A stretch of 64,000 nt of DNA from Terasakiispira papahanaumokuakeensis (GTDB lineage: Bacteria; Pseudomonadota; Gammaproteobacteria; Pseudomonadales; Halomonadaceae): the NCBI RefSeq assembly GCF_001709345.1, contig NZ_MDTQ01000001.1:3889953-3953952 (forward strand). The letters run 5' to 3'. Under the pieces are notes generated by a model, which was not told where the DNA came from, did not search any database, and worked only from the letters and a program-made list of their open reading frames with translations. Shown in pieces: positions 1 to 8,878 of this stretch (its first letter is position 1; the number at the start of each line of letters is the position of its first letter). Position numbers and translations under genes: made by a program.

Positions 1-217
1 CGCTTGTGCCGAAAGCTTCTTCCACAGTCTCAAGGTGGAAGCCATTCATGGAGAGCTATTTAAAACACGAGATACGATGAGGCGTCAGGTGTTTGAATAC
101 ATCGAACTGGACTACAACAAGCAACGACGGCACAGCGCTATAGGGATGATCAGCCCAGAGGCATTTGAAGTCCGCACAATCGCTTAAACCAGTGTCCACT
201 GTTGTTGGGTAAGATCA
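1..217 (+). mobile_element. Right end of an IS3-family insertion sequence (partial)
   Basis: The window opens inside the transposase gene of an IS3-family element. After its stop codon (185-187) about 30 bp remain before a plausible terminus ending in ..GATCA at 213-217; read inward on the minus strand this begins TGATCTTACCCAACAACAG, and a 5'-TG start is typical of IS3-family inverted repeats. The left end lies outside the window, so neither the inverted repeat partner nor a target-site duplication can be checked. The terminus is inferred from the TG..CA rule. Confidence 0.65.
2..187 (+). CDS. IS3-family transposase (OrfB), C-terminal fragment
   Basis: This is the last 61 codons of an integrase-core (rve, DDE) transposase; the start is outside the window. 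The visible segment begins [17 protein letters not shown], where the Glu of AESFF is the third catalytic acidic residue of the IS3/retroviral integrase fold. It ends with the family's usual tail, [16 protein letters not shown] followed by SPEAFE. The reading frame is open across the fragment and ends at TAA 185-187. The protein would cut and join DNA during transposition of the element. Whether the copy is intact cannot be decided here. Confidence 0.85.
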   Translation, partial: ACAESFFHSLKVEAIHGELFKTRDTMRRQVFEYIELDYNKQRRHSAIGMISPEAFEVRTIA

Positions 218-508
218 AGGTTCGCCACCACTTCGACCAAAAAGATGGAGGCGAACTGCGCAGGGTTGGTCGACCGGCGTAGAAGGAAACCGGCACACCC
301 GAAGGCGTCCCCGCGCAGCTCGCCATAACAGGCATAAAAGCGCTGTTAAGCGCATGCTGCGCCTTCTACAGTCGGGCGACCAAACCCGAACCACTGATTG
401 TGCAGCGGCTCGCGAATGATGTCTTAGGGTGGGAATGGAGTCAAGGGGGCCGTGTTGGCGGTTACGTGGCGATCTAAGCGCCGAGTGACGCAGAAATATG
501 AACACCCT
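218..508. other. Intergenic stretch between IS end and immunity gene, no recognised gene
   Basis: Nothing certain was recognised in these 291 bases. On the plus strand one frame runs from the IS terminus to TAA at about 478 with a single internal TAG, giving a tail ending in GWEWSQGGRVGGYVAI; this could be a degraded gene end but matches no family I know. On the minus strand a 96-codon open frame is rich in Arg and Leu and looks like chance in GC-rich DNA. Base composition is clearly richer in GC than the adjoining immunity gene. Confidence 0.4.
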
Positions 509-889
509 CTATTCATATTTTTCTAACTCATTTAGCAAGTCAAAATGGAATTCCTCTGCTGTTTTTACTGCTGACTCTGCTATATCAGGAATTATAAATA
601 TAGCAATTGATATACTATCCTCTTTTAGCATAAGAAGTAGTTCGTCAATTAAATAATCAATTCCAATTTCTTTTACCTGAGCGTCCTTCCATTCATCTTT
701 TGCACATACTTCAGCACTTTCCTTTGTTGGCCATATAGGAAAAAACTCTGACTGACTATTTCCAGTTAGTACCCAGCCATCATTGTATAAGCCCCATGCT
801 GATTCATTGTCTGCTATCTTTTTTACTGTATAGACATAGCGATCTTTTATTTCTTTTCGCTTAAGTGCTTCATATTCTTTGCTTGGCAT
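509..889 (-). CDS. DUF2750-type protein, probable immunity protein for the Rhs toxin
   Basis: A 126-residue soluble acidic protein with the DUF2750 pattern: the N-terminal helix KEYEALKRKEIKDRYVYT, then GLYNDGWVL, FPIWPTKESAEVCA and IDYLIDELL. It lies directly behind the Rhs gene on the same strand, where Rhs loci carry the gene that neutralises their C-terminal toxin, and the pair would be co-transcribed. The ATG at 889 is preceded by AGAAGAG at about 11 bases; a GTG at 901 would overlap the Rhs stop but leaves no room for a ribosome site. The gene is markedly AT-rich compared with the Rhs core, as is usual for exchangeable toxin-immunity ends. The family assignment is by recollection of conserved residues; the immunity role is inferred from position. 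Confidence 0.75.
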   Translation of the reverse strand: MPSKEYEALKRKEIKDRYVYTVKKIADNESAWGLYNDGWVLTGNSQSEFFPIWPTKESAEVCAKDEWKDAQVKEIGIDYLIDELLLMLKEDSISIAIFIIPDIAESAVKTAEEFHFDLLNELEKYE

Positions 890-897
890 AATGTTGA

Positions 898-3800
898 TCA
901 CTCTTCTGATTTCAAGAAACAGCGGCCACAGGCATGTCTTTTGTTTCGTCGTCCTTTATCGTCATACCTATGTTGTAGTCTATGCAGGTCGATATGTTGA
1001 GGCTCCGAGTATTCATACCCAAACCCTTTCTGTGATTCGTAACCTCTTCTGTGAGCCATTTGGTAACCAGGAGGATTGCGGATCGACCTCCTTTTTCCTG
1101 AGCTAATTGAATTTTGCTCTTGCTGTATCCAACCTCTCACATGGTTAGGTTGTTTAGGATCCTGTCCAATTTCGCGTAACCGTGCTTGCTTACCACTACG
1201 ACCACTCAACCCCAGCGGGTCGATCCAGCCCGTTGGGTTGGGGGCGTATTGGTAGAGGTTGTCGCCGCCCATAAGGCCGATGGGGTCTTGGGTGGTGAAT
1301 CTGCCAATACGGGGATCATAGTAGCGAAAGCGGTTGTAGTGAAGGCCGGTTTCGGGGTCGTGGTATTGCCCTTGAAATCGAAAGGGGTTGTGAACGTGAG
1401 GCTTTTCGCCTTGGCCGTTGTGGGCTTGGGCGAGTTGGCCCCAGGCGCGGTATTGGCCGCTCCAGACGATGTGACCTTCAGTGTCAGTGATGTCTTGTGG
1501 GGTGCCGAGGTGGTCGGTCTGGAAGTAGTAAAGTGTGGCCGTTTGGGTTTGATAGCAACGCAGGGGTTGCCGGTCGGTGCCAGTCGCTGCGAGGGCGGTG
1601 TGGTCGAAGCCTGCGGTCAGTTGAGCCAGGGGGATGAAGCTGTCTGGCTCGTATAAATAGGTCGCGGTATGAGTCGGCACCAAGTCGCTGGCGTCGAGGG
1701 TGTGGACCTGTTGGGCGATCGGCCGGGGAAATTTCCGCCGGGGATTTTCGGGAATAAGGCCCGGTGGACGGCTGCGGACCGGCTGGTGAATGTCGCCTTC
1801 GAAACGGGTTTCGCTTTGGAGCAGGTCGCCATCCCAGGTGAAAACGGTAAGTTCGGGCGCTTGCCCGTCGATCTCGACTTGTTTCCAAACACGGCGGCCG
1901 AGGGCGTCGTAGCCGTATTCGGCTTTGGTTTGCGCTTTTACCGAATCCCCTGCGGCCGGGGCTTGGGCGTACTGGCAGGCTTCGACCAGCCGATGTTCGG
2001 CGTCGTAGCGGTATTCCCAGGTACTGCCGCCAACGGTGATGCTGCGGGTGAGGTTGCCGTGGGGATCATAGTGGTAACGGGTGTCGGCGAAGCGTTTGAG
2101 CAGGTTGCCCATCACTGTCGGGCCGTTGCGGCTTTTGTCTTGAGCCGAGGTGCCAGTAATGGACAGATCCGCCCGCCATTCGGTGGCGCGGGTATGCGAA
2201 TCCGCTGCGGCGGCGTCTTGTGGGTCAATCAGGTTGCTGGCCGGGTCAAAGTCAAAGCGTTCAGCTTGGCCGGGGGCGAGGGCTTCGCGTAGGCGGCCTA
2301 GCGGGTCGTACTGGTATTGGGTTGGCCCGCGCTGTTGATCCTGCACTTGGCTGAGTAGGCCGTTGACGGTGTATTGGTACTGACGTTTGATGGTCGGCCG
2401 TCGGCGCCCCGGTTGATGCTGCGATGACGGCGCGGCTTGAGATCCCTCCGCTTGAAAAACCTCTTGGGCCAAAAGGCGCCCGACCGGGTCGTAACGCAGT
2501 TGCGTCTGTTGGCCTTGTTGATGGCGGGTGACGGCGCGGTGAAGGTCGTCCCGCTCGAAGCTGATCAGGGAATCCCCATCCAACGCCATGCCGTGCACAT
2601 GACCCGAGCCATAACGGAGCCAGGCGATTTCGCGGCCGTCTGGCAGGGTCGTGGTCTCGCGGTTGCCGAGGGCATCATGGGTATGGCGGGTGACGCTGGC
2701 CCAGTGGGCGCCATTGGGCAGTTGTAACCGCTGGGTTTCAGCGATCAGGTTGTCCTGGGCGTCATAGTCAAAGCGGGTGTCACTGCCCGGGGCGCGGGCG
2801 GCGACCAAACGGCCCAGAACGTCATAGGCGTAGTGGGTAATCTGCTCGGGCATGCCGGGGCGAGCGCTGCGCCGGGTGATCGGTTGGCCCAGGGGGTCTC
2901 GCTCGAAGCGCACGACACGATCCCCTTGTTGGACTTCACTGACCCACCCGGCGTCATCGTGAATATAGCGGGTGGTGCGACCATCAAAGCCGGATTCTTC
3001 GACCAGCTGCCCAGCCCCGTCATAGTGGAATTGCCATTGATCGCCGTTTTGGTTGATCAACCCGACCAAGCGGTTGAGGCGGTCGTAACGATACTGGAAG
3101 CGATGGCCCATTGGGTCCTGACGTTCAATCGGTAGCTGAACGCCGTTGTAACGATAACGGGTGTGATGCCCGGCCGGGTCGGTGTAATCGACCAGTTGGC
3201 GCTCACCATCATGGCGGAAGCGCTCGACGGCGCCATCGGGGTGATGGATGGCTAAGGGCAAGCCGAGGATATCGCGCTCGTATTGCGTCGGTTGGCCGCT
3301 GGCATCGGTGATGCAGGCCAGGAAACCGCGATGATCGTAGGTGTAGCGGGTGACTTTGCGGGAGCAGTCACTGGCACTGATCAACTGGCCTAGGGCGTTC
3401 CATTGATACTGGTAGGTGTTGCCCTGGGGGTCGGTCATGGCGATGAGCTGGCCTTGCTCATCGTGCTGGTATTGGGTGGTGCGACCGCTCGGGTCAATCG
3501 CTTCGGTGGGCAGGCCGCGCTGATCGTATGCGGTGGTGTGCTGACGTCCCTGAGGATCGGTCAGGGTGGTCGGCAGGCCTTGCTCATTGTATTCGATGCG
3601 GGTGGTCAGGCTGGCCGGGTCGGTGATGGCGGTCAGGCGACCGGCGTCATCATAGTCGTAATGGGTAGTGCGGCCTTCGCCATCGATATGCGCCCGCAGG
3701 TTACCTTGGCGATCCCATTGCCAGCGCTCGGTGCCGATACTGTCATCATAGGGATAGGTGATGGATTCAATGCGGTTTTGGGCATTGTAGCGGTAGATGC

Positions 3801-5652
3801 GGACGACGCCCTCGGCATCGGTGACCCGGGTGTACCAGAGGTCACGATGATATTCGAAGGTGGTGTCATCACTGCCGTCGTCCACCCGGTTGCGCACACA
3901 ACGGGCACTGCGGGCATTGGGCACAGCGTCCGGTACGGTGGTTTTGTTGGGCCAATCCCAAGTCAGGCTGACGCCCATACCGTTAAAGTCGGTGTAGCGG
4001 GTCAGCAGGTGATGCTGATAGGTGTACTCACGCGAGTAGCCGCGGGCATCCTCATGGCGGATTAAATCGCCTTGGCCATCGTAGTGATAACGGGCCAGCA
4101 CTTCCGGCGCTTGATCGGTCTCGGGGAAGTGGCGTTCGATATGGCTGAGGAGTGGCCGGGAGACCGACGTGTAATGACAGCGCAGCAAGAGTCCGGCGCC
4201 ATCGCTGATTTCATGCAAGCGGCCCTGTTGATAACGCAAGGTAAGCGCGCGGCCATCCACCTCTTGTTGACGCACCAGACGGAAGTGCACCGTCGGATCG
4301 TCGGGCCGGAAAGTGGCGGATTCGGGGATCAGCTGAAAGTCGTCGTAGCTACCGTCTAAATAGGTGATGCGGTAATGCTGCTCATCCGGTCGACTGAGGG
4401 TGAAATGCTCACGGGGCTCCACATACGTTTGGCCGATCGCCAAGGGCACTAACGGCACCGCCCGGTTTTGCGGATCAATGAAATACAACTGGGTCAGATG
4501 CTGTTCCAGCCGGATATGATAAGGGCTGCTCCAACGCGCACCCAGTTCACTGTCATCCAGCTGGTCGGTGCTGGACCGGTACAATCGGGTCCACTCCACC
4601 GTGAGCCGACCGGGCACACTGAAATCGGTTTGCCAGAGGTTTTCATCACCCATGACATAGTCGATCGGGTGGGCGGTATGGGTCTGCGGCGCATTGATCC
4701 CACAGGCGGTACAGCCTGCCGGTAAATCGCTGGGCTTAGACGTGCCATCATGGGTACTGCGCGGCACCACGGCATTTCGACGACTGTGGTTGGGGGCCCC
4801 GGTATTGACCATCGCTTGGTGGTCAACCCCACGGCGGCGACTGCGACGCTCAATCAAGGCCGCCGCCAAGGTCGCGGCCACGGGCAATAACAGATTAAAG
4901 CCTTCGGCCACCATTTGATTGGCCGACACGCCCAAATCATCCAGCGCTGAGACCAGCTCATCACGGGTGTCATCACCGAGCCATTCGACCAGCTCATCAA
5001 AGGCTTTGAGCACAATGCGCTTACCGTGCTCATCGATCTCCCACCAGCTGGGATTGGCTTCAATCAATCCGACTTGAATGGCACCTTCGACCGGGTCTTT
5101 GACCAACCCTTTAATGCCACTGATGACGCTATTAATGAAGTTCTGAATCGTCGACTGTTGGGATTGCAACCAACTCTGGAATTTCTCCATAAAGGCGATG
5201 GCATCACCGCCCGCTTCAGCCCAGAGAATATCCGCCGCAATGGCGATGCCTTCACCGCGAGCAAAGGCTAAAAAGGCCTCTCTTGCGGCGACTCGAATTG
5301 GCCGAGAGGCATTGCCTGCCGCAGGAATAATGCCGATAGCATCGATCACCATAATGGCCCACAGCCACGGGTTTTCGACATTGGGATTACCCTGGCGATC
5401 GTTCTCGGTGAGATTGACAATATCGCGGGCGACATCGCCAATGGCCATCACATTACCGACCACCGGCACCATATAAGCGGCCTGAATGACCACATCCAAC
5501 ACCGTATTGCCCTCGGGCTCGGTTTGAATATCCACCGGCGGCGTTGAGATCTTGTCGTAAGGGGTGGCATTCATCACCCTTTGATGAATCGCCTGCTCAC
5601 GCAACTCCGGGGGGACATTGGCGGTGGTGTTGTCATTCAGTGCGGTGGTCAT
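898..5652 (-). CDS. Rhs-family polymorphic toxin with C-terminal predicted nuclease domain
   Basis: This is a 1584-residue Rhs/YD-repeat protein. Residues 1-270 form a hydrophobic, glycine- and alanine-rich N-terminal region with several candidate membrane helices (for example around VVIQAAYMVPVVGNVMAIGD). A DUF6531-type domain follows near residue 330 (APQTHTAHPIDYVMGDENL), then a long array of YD repeats (YDxxGRL, YRYDxxNRL). The core ends with the conserved RYYDPRIGRFTTQDPIGL and WIDPLGL near residue 1482. The last 102 residues are the variable toxin tip, with RGWIQQEQNSISSGKRRS, PPGYQMAHRRG and HIDLHRLQHRY; I recall this as the type-8 polymorphic toxin (Ntox8) family, a predicted nuclease. 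No PAAR motif, VgrG or EagR chaperone gene is in the window, so the export route is open. The start has AGGGA upstream. Confidence 0.9.
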   Translation of the reverse strand: MTTALNDNTTANVPPELREQAIHQRVMNATPYDKISTPPVDIQTEPEGNTVLDVVIQAAYMVPVVGNVMAIGDVARDIVNLTENDRQGNPNVENPWLWAIMVIDAIGIIPAAGNASRPIRVAAREAFLAFARGEGIAIAADILWAEAGGDAIAFMEKFQSWLQSQQSTIQNFINSVISGIKGLVKDPVEGAIQVGLIEANPSWWEIDEHGKRIVLKAFDELVEWLGDDTRDELVSALDDLGVSANQMVAEGFNLLLPVAATLAAALIERRSRRRGVDHQAMVNTGAPNHSRRNAVVPRSTHDGTSKPSDLPAGCTACGINAPQTHTAHPIDYVMGDENLWQTDFSVPGRLTVEWTRLYRSSTDQLDDSELGARWSSPYHIRLEQHLTQLYFIDPQNRAVPLVPLAIGQTYVEPREHFTLSRPDEQHYRITYLDGSYDDFQLIPESATFRPDDPTVHFRLVRQQEVDGRALTLRYQQGRLHEISDGAGLLLRCHYTSVSRPLLSHIERHFPETDQAPEVLARYHYDGQGDLIRHEDARGYSREYTYQHHLLTRYTDFNGMGVSLTWDWPNKTTVPDAVPNARSARCVRNRVDDGSDDTTFEYHRDLWYTRVTDAEGVVRIYRYNAQNRIESITYPYDDSIGTERWQWDRQGNLRAHIDGEGRTTHYDYDDAGRLTAITDPASLTTRIEYNEQGLPTTLTDPQGRQHTTAYDQRGLPTEAIDPSGRTTQYQHDEQGQLIAMTDPQGNTYQYQWNALGQLISASDCSRKVTRYTYDHRGFLACITDASGQPTQYERDILGLPLAIHHPDGAVERFRHDGERQLVDYTDPAGHHTRYRYNGVQLPIERQDPMGHRFQYRYDRLNRLVGLINQNGDQWQFHYDGAGQLVEESGFDGRTTRYIHDDAGWVSEVQQGDRVVRFERDPLGQPITRRSARPGMPEQITHYAYDVLGRLVAARAPGSDTRFDYDAQDNLIAETQRLQLPNGAHWASVTRHTHDALGNRETTTLPDGREIAWLRYGSGHVHGMALDGDSLISFERDDLHRAVTRHQQGQQTQLRYDPVGRLLAQEVFQAEGSQAAPSSQHQPGRRRPTIKRQYQYTVNGLLSQVQDQQRGPTQYQYDPLGRLREALAPGQAERFDFDPASNLIDPQDAAAADSHTRATEWRADLSITGTSAQDKSRNGPTVMGNLLKRFADTRYHYDPHGNLTRSITVGGSTWEYRYDAEHRLVEACQYAQAPAAGDSVKAQTKAEYGYDALGRRVWKQVEIDGQAPELTVFTWDGDLLQSETRFEGDIHQPVRSRPPGLIPENPRRKFPRPIAQQVHTLDASDLVPTHTATYLYEPDSFIPLAQLTAGFDHTALAATGTDRQPLRCYQTQTATLYYFQTDHLGTPQDITDTEGHIVWSGQYRAWGQLAQAHNGQGEKPHVHNPFRFQGQYHDPETGLHYNRFRYYDPRIGRFTTQDPIGLMGGDNLYQYAPNPTGWIDPLGLSGRSGKQARLREIGQDPKQPNHVRGWIQQEQNSISSGKRRSIRNPPGYQMAHRRGYESQKGFGYEYSEPQHIDLHRLQHRYDDKGRRNKRHACGRCFLKSEE

Positions 5653-6077
5653 CGTTTTTCCCTAAAGATGAAGCCGTGATGAAGCTGTAAAGTAGTAGAC
5701 GCGCCATCAAAAGCGATCTTTAAAAAAGCCATTTTTTTGATCTAAAAGAGGCCTGTTTGATGAATGAATCATCATCGATCAATATCAGGATAAGGGATCA
5801 AACCATGTGTCGAAAAAGCGTGACAACTGTAAGCAAAAAGAGACGCTAAAATGAAAAGTTGTCGACAGGAAAAGACAGCTAATAATGAAAAAAGGAAGTA
5901 TGAATATGGGCGGATGATACGCAGGTTGATGTCGATAAAAGCAAGATGCTGAGCAAAAGCCTGATAAGAGAACGCATCAGCCCAAGACGGCGAGGGCGAA
6001 AAACTGGATAATGGCGGGCAATTGATTCAGGTGTTCTGCCTGATCCCTGCTCATTTCCCGGTTTTGGGTGTTCTGCT
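5653..6077. other. Divergent intergenic region between rhs and the OsmC-YcaO gene
   Basis: These 425 bases should hold both divergent promoters. The rhs-proximal half is AT-rich. A 33-codon plus-strand frame at 5851-5952 has a weak AGAGACG upstream and codes a basic peptide; it resembles no family and is probably chance. A minus-strand frame across 5879-6139 overlaps the start of the next gene and was judged spurious. No clear operator or terminator was found. Confidence 0.4.
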
Positions 6078-8297
6078 ATGCAAATTAACGTCAATTTTCT
6101 CGATAATCTGCGCTTGGAAGCGAAGTTTGATGACTTCACGGTGGTGACGGATCAGCCCATTCGTTACAAGGGGGATGGCTCTGCACCGAGCCCATTTGAT
6201 TATTTTCTCGCCTCATCGGCGTTGTGCGCGGCTTACTTCGTGAAGGTTTACTGTAAAGCCCGAGATATTCCGACCGAGAATATTCGGCTTTCGCAGAACA
6301 ATATTGTCGATCCTGAGAATCGCTACAATCAGATTTTTAAAATCCAGGTGGAGCTGCCGGAAGATATTTCGGATAAGGATCGCCAAGGGATTCTACGCTC
6401 GATTGAGCGTTGTACCGTCAAGAAAGTGGTGCAAACCGGGCCGGACTTTCAGATCGAAGTGGTGGAGCGTCTGGATGAAGATGCTCAGGCCTTGTTGATG
6501 ACGGCGCCGAGCGATTCGGCACGGACTTATATTCCAGGCAAGGATCTTCCCTTAGAAGACACCATTGCCAATCTGACAAGCTTGCTGTCGGATTTAGGCA
6601 TGAAGATCGAAATCTCTTCATGGCGCAATATCGTACCGAATGTGTGGTCGCTGCATATTCGTGATGCGGCTTCACAAATGTGCTTCACCAATGGGAAAGG
6701 GTCGACCAAAGAGAGTGCTTTGGCTTCCGCGCTGGGTGAGTTTCTGGAGCGACTGAACTGTAACTTCTTTTATAACGATCAGTATTTTGGTGAGGCCATC
6801 GCCCATAGTGAGTTTGTGCATTATCCCAATGAGCGCTGGTTCCAGCCCGGCCCTAATGATGAGCTGCCGGAAGAGATCCTGGATGATCATTGTCGGGCGA
6901 TTTATGCCCTGGACGGTGAGCTGAAAGGTTCGGATCTTTATGACACCAATTCCGGCAATATTGAGCGGGGTATTTGTTCATTGCCGTATGTGCGCCAGTC
7001 GGATGGTGAAGTGGTCTATTTCCCGTCGAATTTGATCGAGAACCTCTTCCTCAGTAATGGGATGAGTGCCGGGAATACGCTTTATGAAGCCCAGGTACAG
7101 TGTTTATCTGAGATTTTTGAGCGTGCGGTGAAGCGCGAAATCCTAGAGCAGGAAATCGCATTGCCGGATGTACCGCAATCGGTACTGGCTCAGTATCCGG
7201 GCATTGTGGCGGGGATTGAAGGGCTTGAAGCGCAAGGATTCCCCGTGCTGGTGAAGGATGCGTCTTTAGGGGGGCAGTTCCCGGTGATGTGCGTCACCTT
7301 GATGAACCCGCGTACTGGTGGTGTGTTCGCCTCTTTTGGGGCGCATCCTAACTTTGAAGTGGCGTTGGAGCGCAGCCTGACCGAGTTGCTCCAAGGGCGT
7401 AGCTTCGAAGGCCTGAATGATGTGCCGCCCCCCACGTTTGAAAGCCATGCGCTGACTGAGCCGAATAACTTTGTGGAACACTTTATCGATTCCACCGGTG
7501 TGGTGTCCTGGCGTTTCTTTAGTGCTCGTGCGGATTACCCCTTTGTTGAGTGGGATTTTTCTGTCGCGGATGACGAAGCGGATCGAGGCAGCGCCAATGC
7601 ACAGGAAGCCGAGCGTTTATTCGGGATTCTTCGTGATTTAGGTAAAGAAGCCTATATGGCGGTGTATGAGGACCTAGGTGTGCCGGCTTGTCGTATTTTG
7701 GTGCCGGGCTATTCCGAGATTTATCCGGTCGAAGACCTGGTGATGGATAACACCAATAAAGCGCTGTATTTCCGTGAAGATATTCTCAACCTTCACCGCT
7801 TGGATGATGAGCAATTGACGGATTTGGTCGAGCGGTTGGAAGACAGTGAGTTGGATGATTATACCGATATCACGACCTTGATCGGGGTCGAGTTTGATGA
7901 CAATACGGTCTGGGGGCAGCTGACGGTATTGGAGTTGAAGCTCTTGATCCACTTGGCCTTGAATCGGCTTGAAGAGGCCAAGGAAGAGGTCGAGATGTTC
8001 TTGCAGTACAACGACAATACCGTTGAGCGAGGTCTCTTTTATCAGGCCATGAATGCGACGCTGGAAGTCGTCTTGGATGAGGCGATGCAGCTGGGGGATT
8101 ACATCACTAACTTCCGCCGCATGTTCAATGATGAACGGATGGAGGCGGTTGTGAGCTCGATTGAGGGGACCGTCCGTTTTTATGGTCTCACGCCGACCAA
8201 TATGCAGCTGGAAGGGTTGGATAAGCACCTGCGATTGATTGAAAGCTATCAAAAACTGCATGCAGCGCGCGCGGCCTGGGCTCAGCGCCATGCTTAA
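6078..8297 (+). CDS. ycaO: OsmC domain / YcaO domain fusion protein
   Basis: A 739-residue cytoplasmic fusion. Residues 1-145 are an OsmC/Ohr-like domain with SSALCAAYFVKVYC (Cys50, Cys59) and ERCTVKKVV (Cys112), matching the paired cysteines of the peroxiredoxin-like family. From TYIPGKDLPLEDTI, near residue 150, the protein follows E. coli YcaO closely: FTNGKGSTKESALASALGE, GMSAGNT, FASFGAHP, TELLQGRSF and the helical C-terminal TPR-like part. YcaO proteins are ATP-dependent and activate amide backbones; E. coli YcaO affects beta-methylthiolation of ribosomal protein S12. The OsmC part may add a thiol or peroxide-linked role, which is inference. No precursor-peptide gene or cyclodehydratase partner is adjacent, so RiPP synthesis is unlikely. 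It is monocistronic. Confidence 0.9.
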   Translation: MQINVNFLDNLRLEAKFDDFTVVTDQPIRYKGDGSAPSPFDYFLASSALCAAYFVKVYCKARDIPTENIRLSQNNIVDPENRYNQIFKIQVELPEDISDKDRQGILRSIERCTVKKVVQTGPDFQIEVVERLDEDAQALLMTAPSDSARTYIPGKDLPLEDTIANLTSLLSDLGMKIEISSWRNIVPNVWSLHIRDAASQMCFTNGKGSTKESALASALGEFLERLNCNFFYNDQYFGEAIAHSEFVHYPNERWFQPGPNDELPEEILDDHCRAIYALDGELKGSDLYDTNSGNIERGICSLPYVRQSDGEVVYFPSNLIENLFLSNGMSAGNTLYEAQVQCLSEIFERAVKREILEQEIALPDVPQSVLAQYPGIVAGIEGLEAQGFPVLVKDASLGGQFPVMCVTLMNPRTGGVFASFGAHPNFEVALERSLTELLQGRSFEGLNDVPPPTFESHALTEPNNFVEHFIDSTGVVSWRFFSARADYPFVEWDFSVADDEADRGSANAQEAERLFGILRDLGKEAYMAVYEDLGVPACRILVPGYSEIYPVEDLVMDNTNKALYFREDILNLHRLDDEQLTDLVERLEDSELDDYTDITTLIGVEFDDNTVWGQLTVLELKLLIHLALNRLEEAKEEVEMFLQYNDNTVERGLFYQAMNATLEVVLDEAMQLGDYITNFRRMFNDERMEAVVSSIEGTVRFYGLTPTNMQLEGLDKHLRLIESYQKLHAARAAWAQRHA

Positions 8298-8403
8298 TGG
8301 TGCTGTTTCGCGGGCGGATTGATGCCTGAAGGCGACACTTGGGGGCGCTGCGGGGATGCGGCACGCTGACGGCTGAATCCTGTGAGTCAAAAGGAGCACC
8401 GAG

Positions 8404-8874
8404 ATGAGTCGACATTGGAAAGTATCAAGTGCCCTGCTATTAGGCGCGATTGGGCTACCGCTGATCAGTGGCAGCGTGCTGGCGGATGATATCGAATATG
8501 GTCTGTGGGAAATGCAGGACGAGACCACTATTGAGATGCAGGGCCGGACGATGAATATCCCTTCTGATGAGCCGGATCGTGTGTGCTTTTCTTCCCGTAA
8601 GCAGTTATTGGATACGTTAATGAACCCCGAGCGGGATGAAAGCCAGCCTGATTGCGAGCAAACCCTATTGGATAATGATGGCGGACATATTGCCTACACC
8701 GTGTCTTGCAAGCAGGGTAATGTTGAAATGGCAGGCAAGACGGCATTGAATTTTGACGGTGACCAGATGACCGGAGAAGTGCATATGCAAGGTGAAAATC
8801 CCAACCAAGGTCAGGTCACGTTTACCAGTCAGTTGACCGGCCAGCGCGTTGGGCCTTGTGAAGAAGGCCAGTAA
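8404..8874 (+). CDS. DUF3617 domain secreted protein (first copy)
   Basis: A 156-residue protein with a Sec signal peptide (charged start, then SSALLLGAIGLPLISGSVLA, cleavage near residue 28). The mature part carries the DUF3617 pattern: YGLWEMQ at its start, RVCFSSRKQLLD, DCEQTLLDNDGGHIAYTVSCK, then GDQMTGEVHMQG and a final PCEEGQ. Four cysteines are placed to form two disulfides in the periplasm. The function of the family is unknown. The start is preceded by AAGGAG. The next gene begins 4 bases after the stop and is a paralogue, so the two are surely co-expressed. Confidence 0.85.
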   Translation: MSRHWKVSSALLLGAIGLPLISGSVLADDIEYGLWEMQDETTIEMQGRTMNIPSDEPDRVCFSSRKQLLDTLMNPERDESQPDCEQTLLDNDGGHIAYTVSCKQGNVEMAGKTALNFDGDQMTGEVHMQGENPNQGQVTFTSQLTGQRVGPCEEGQ

Positions 8875-8878
8875 TGCC

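Noticed and set aside
1186-4359. Several long plus-strand frames opposite the Rhs gene
   Set aside because: They mirror the periodic GC-rich YD-repeat codons on the other strand and have no independent coding signs.
5879-6139. Minus-strand 86-codon open frame before the OsmC-YcaO gene
   Set aside because: It overlaps the start of a well-supported gene, has no ribosome site and no family resemblance; the hydrophobic stretch near its end is not enough.
6078-8297. YcaO as part of a thiazole/oxazole peptide (RiPP) cluster
   Set aside because: No precursor peptide, E1-like partner or dehydrogenase is nearby, and the protein matches the stand-alone E. coli YcaO type.
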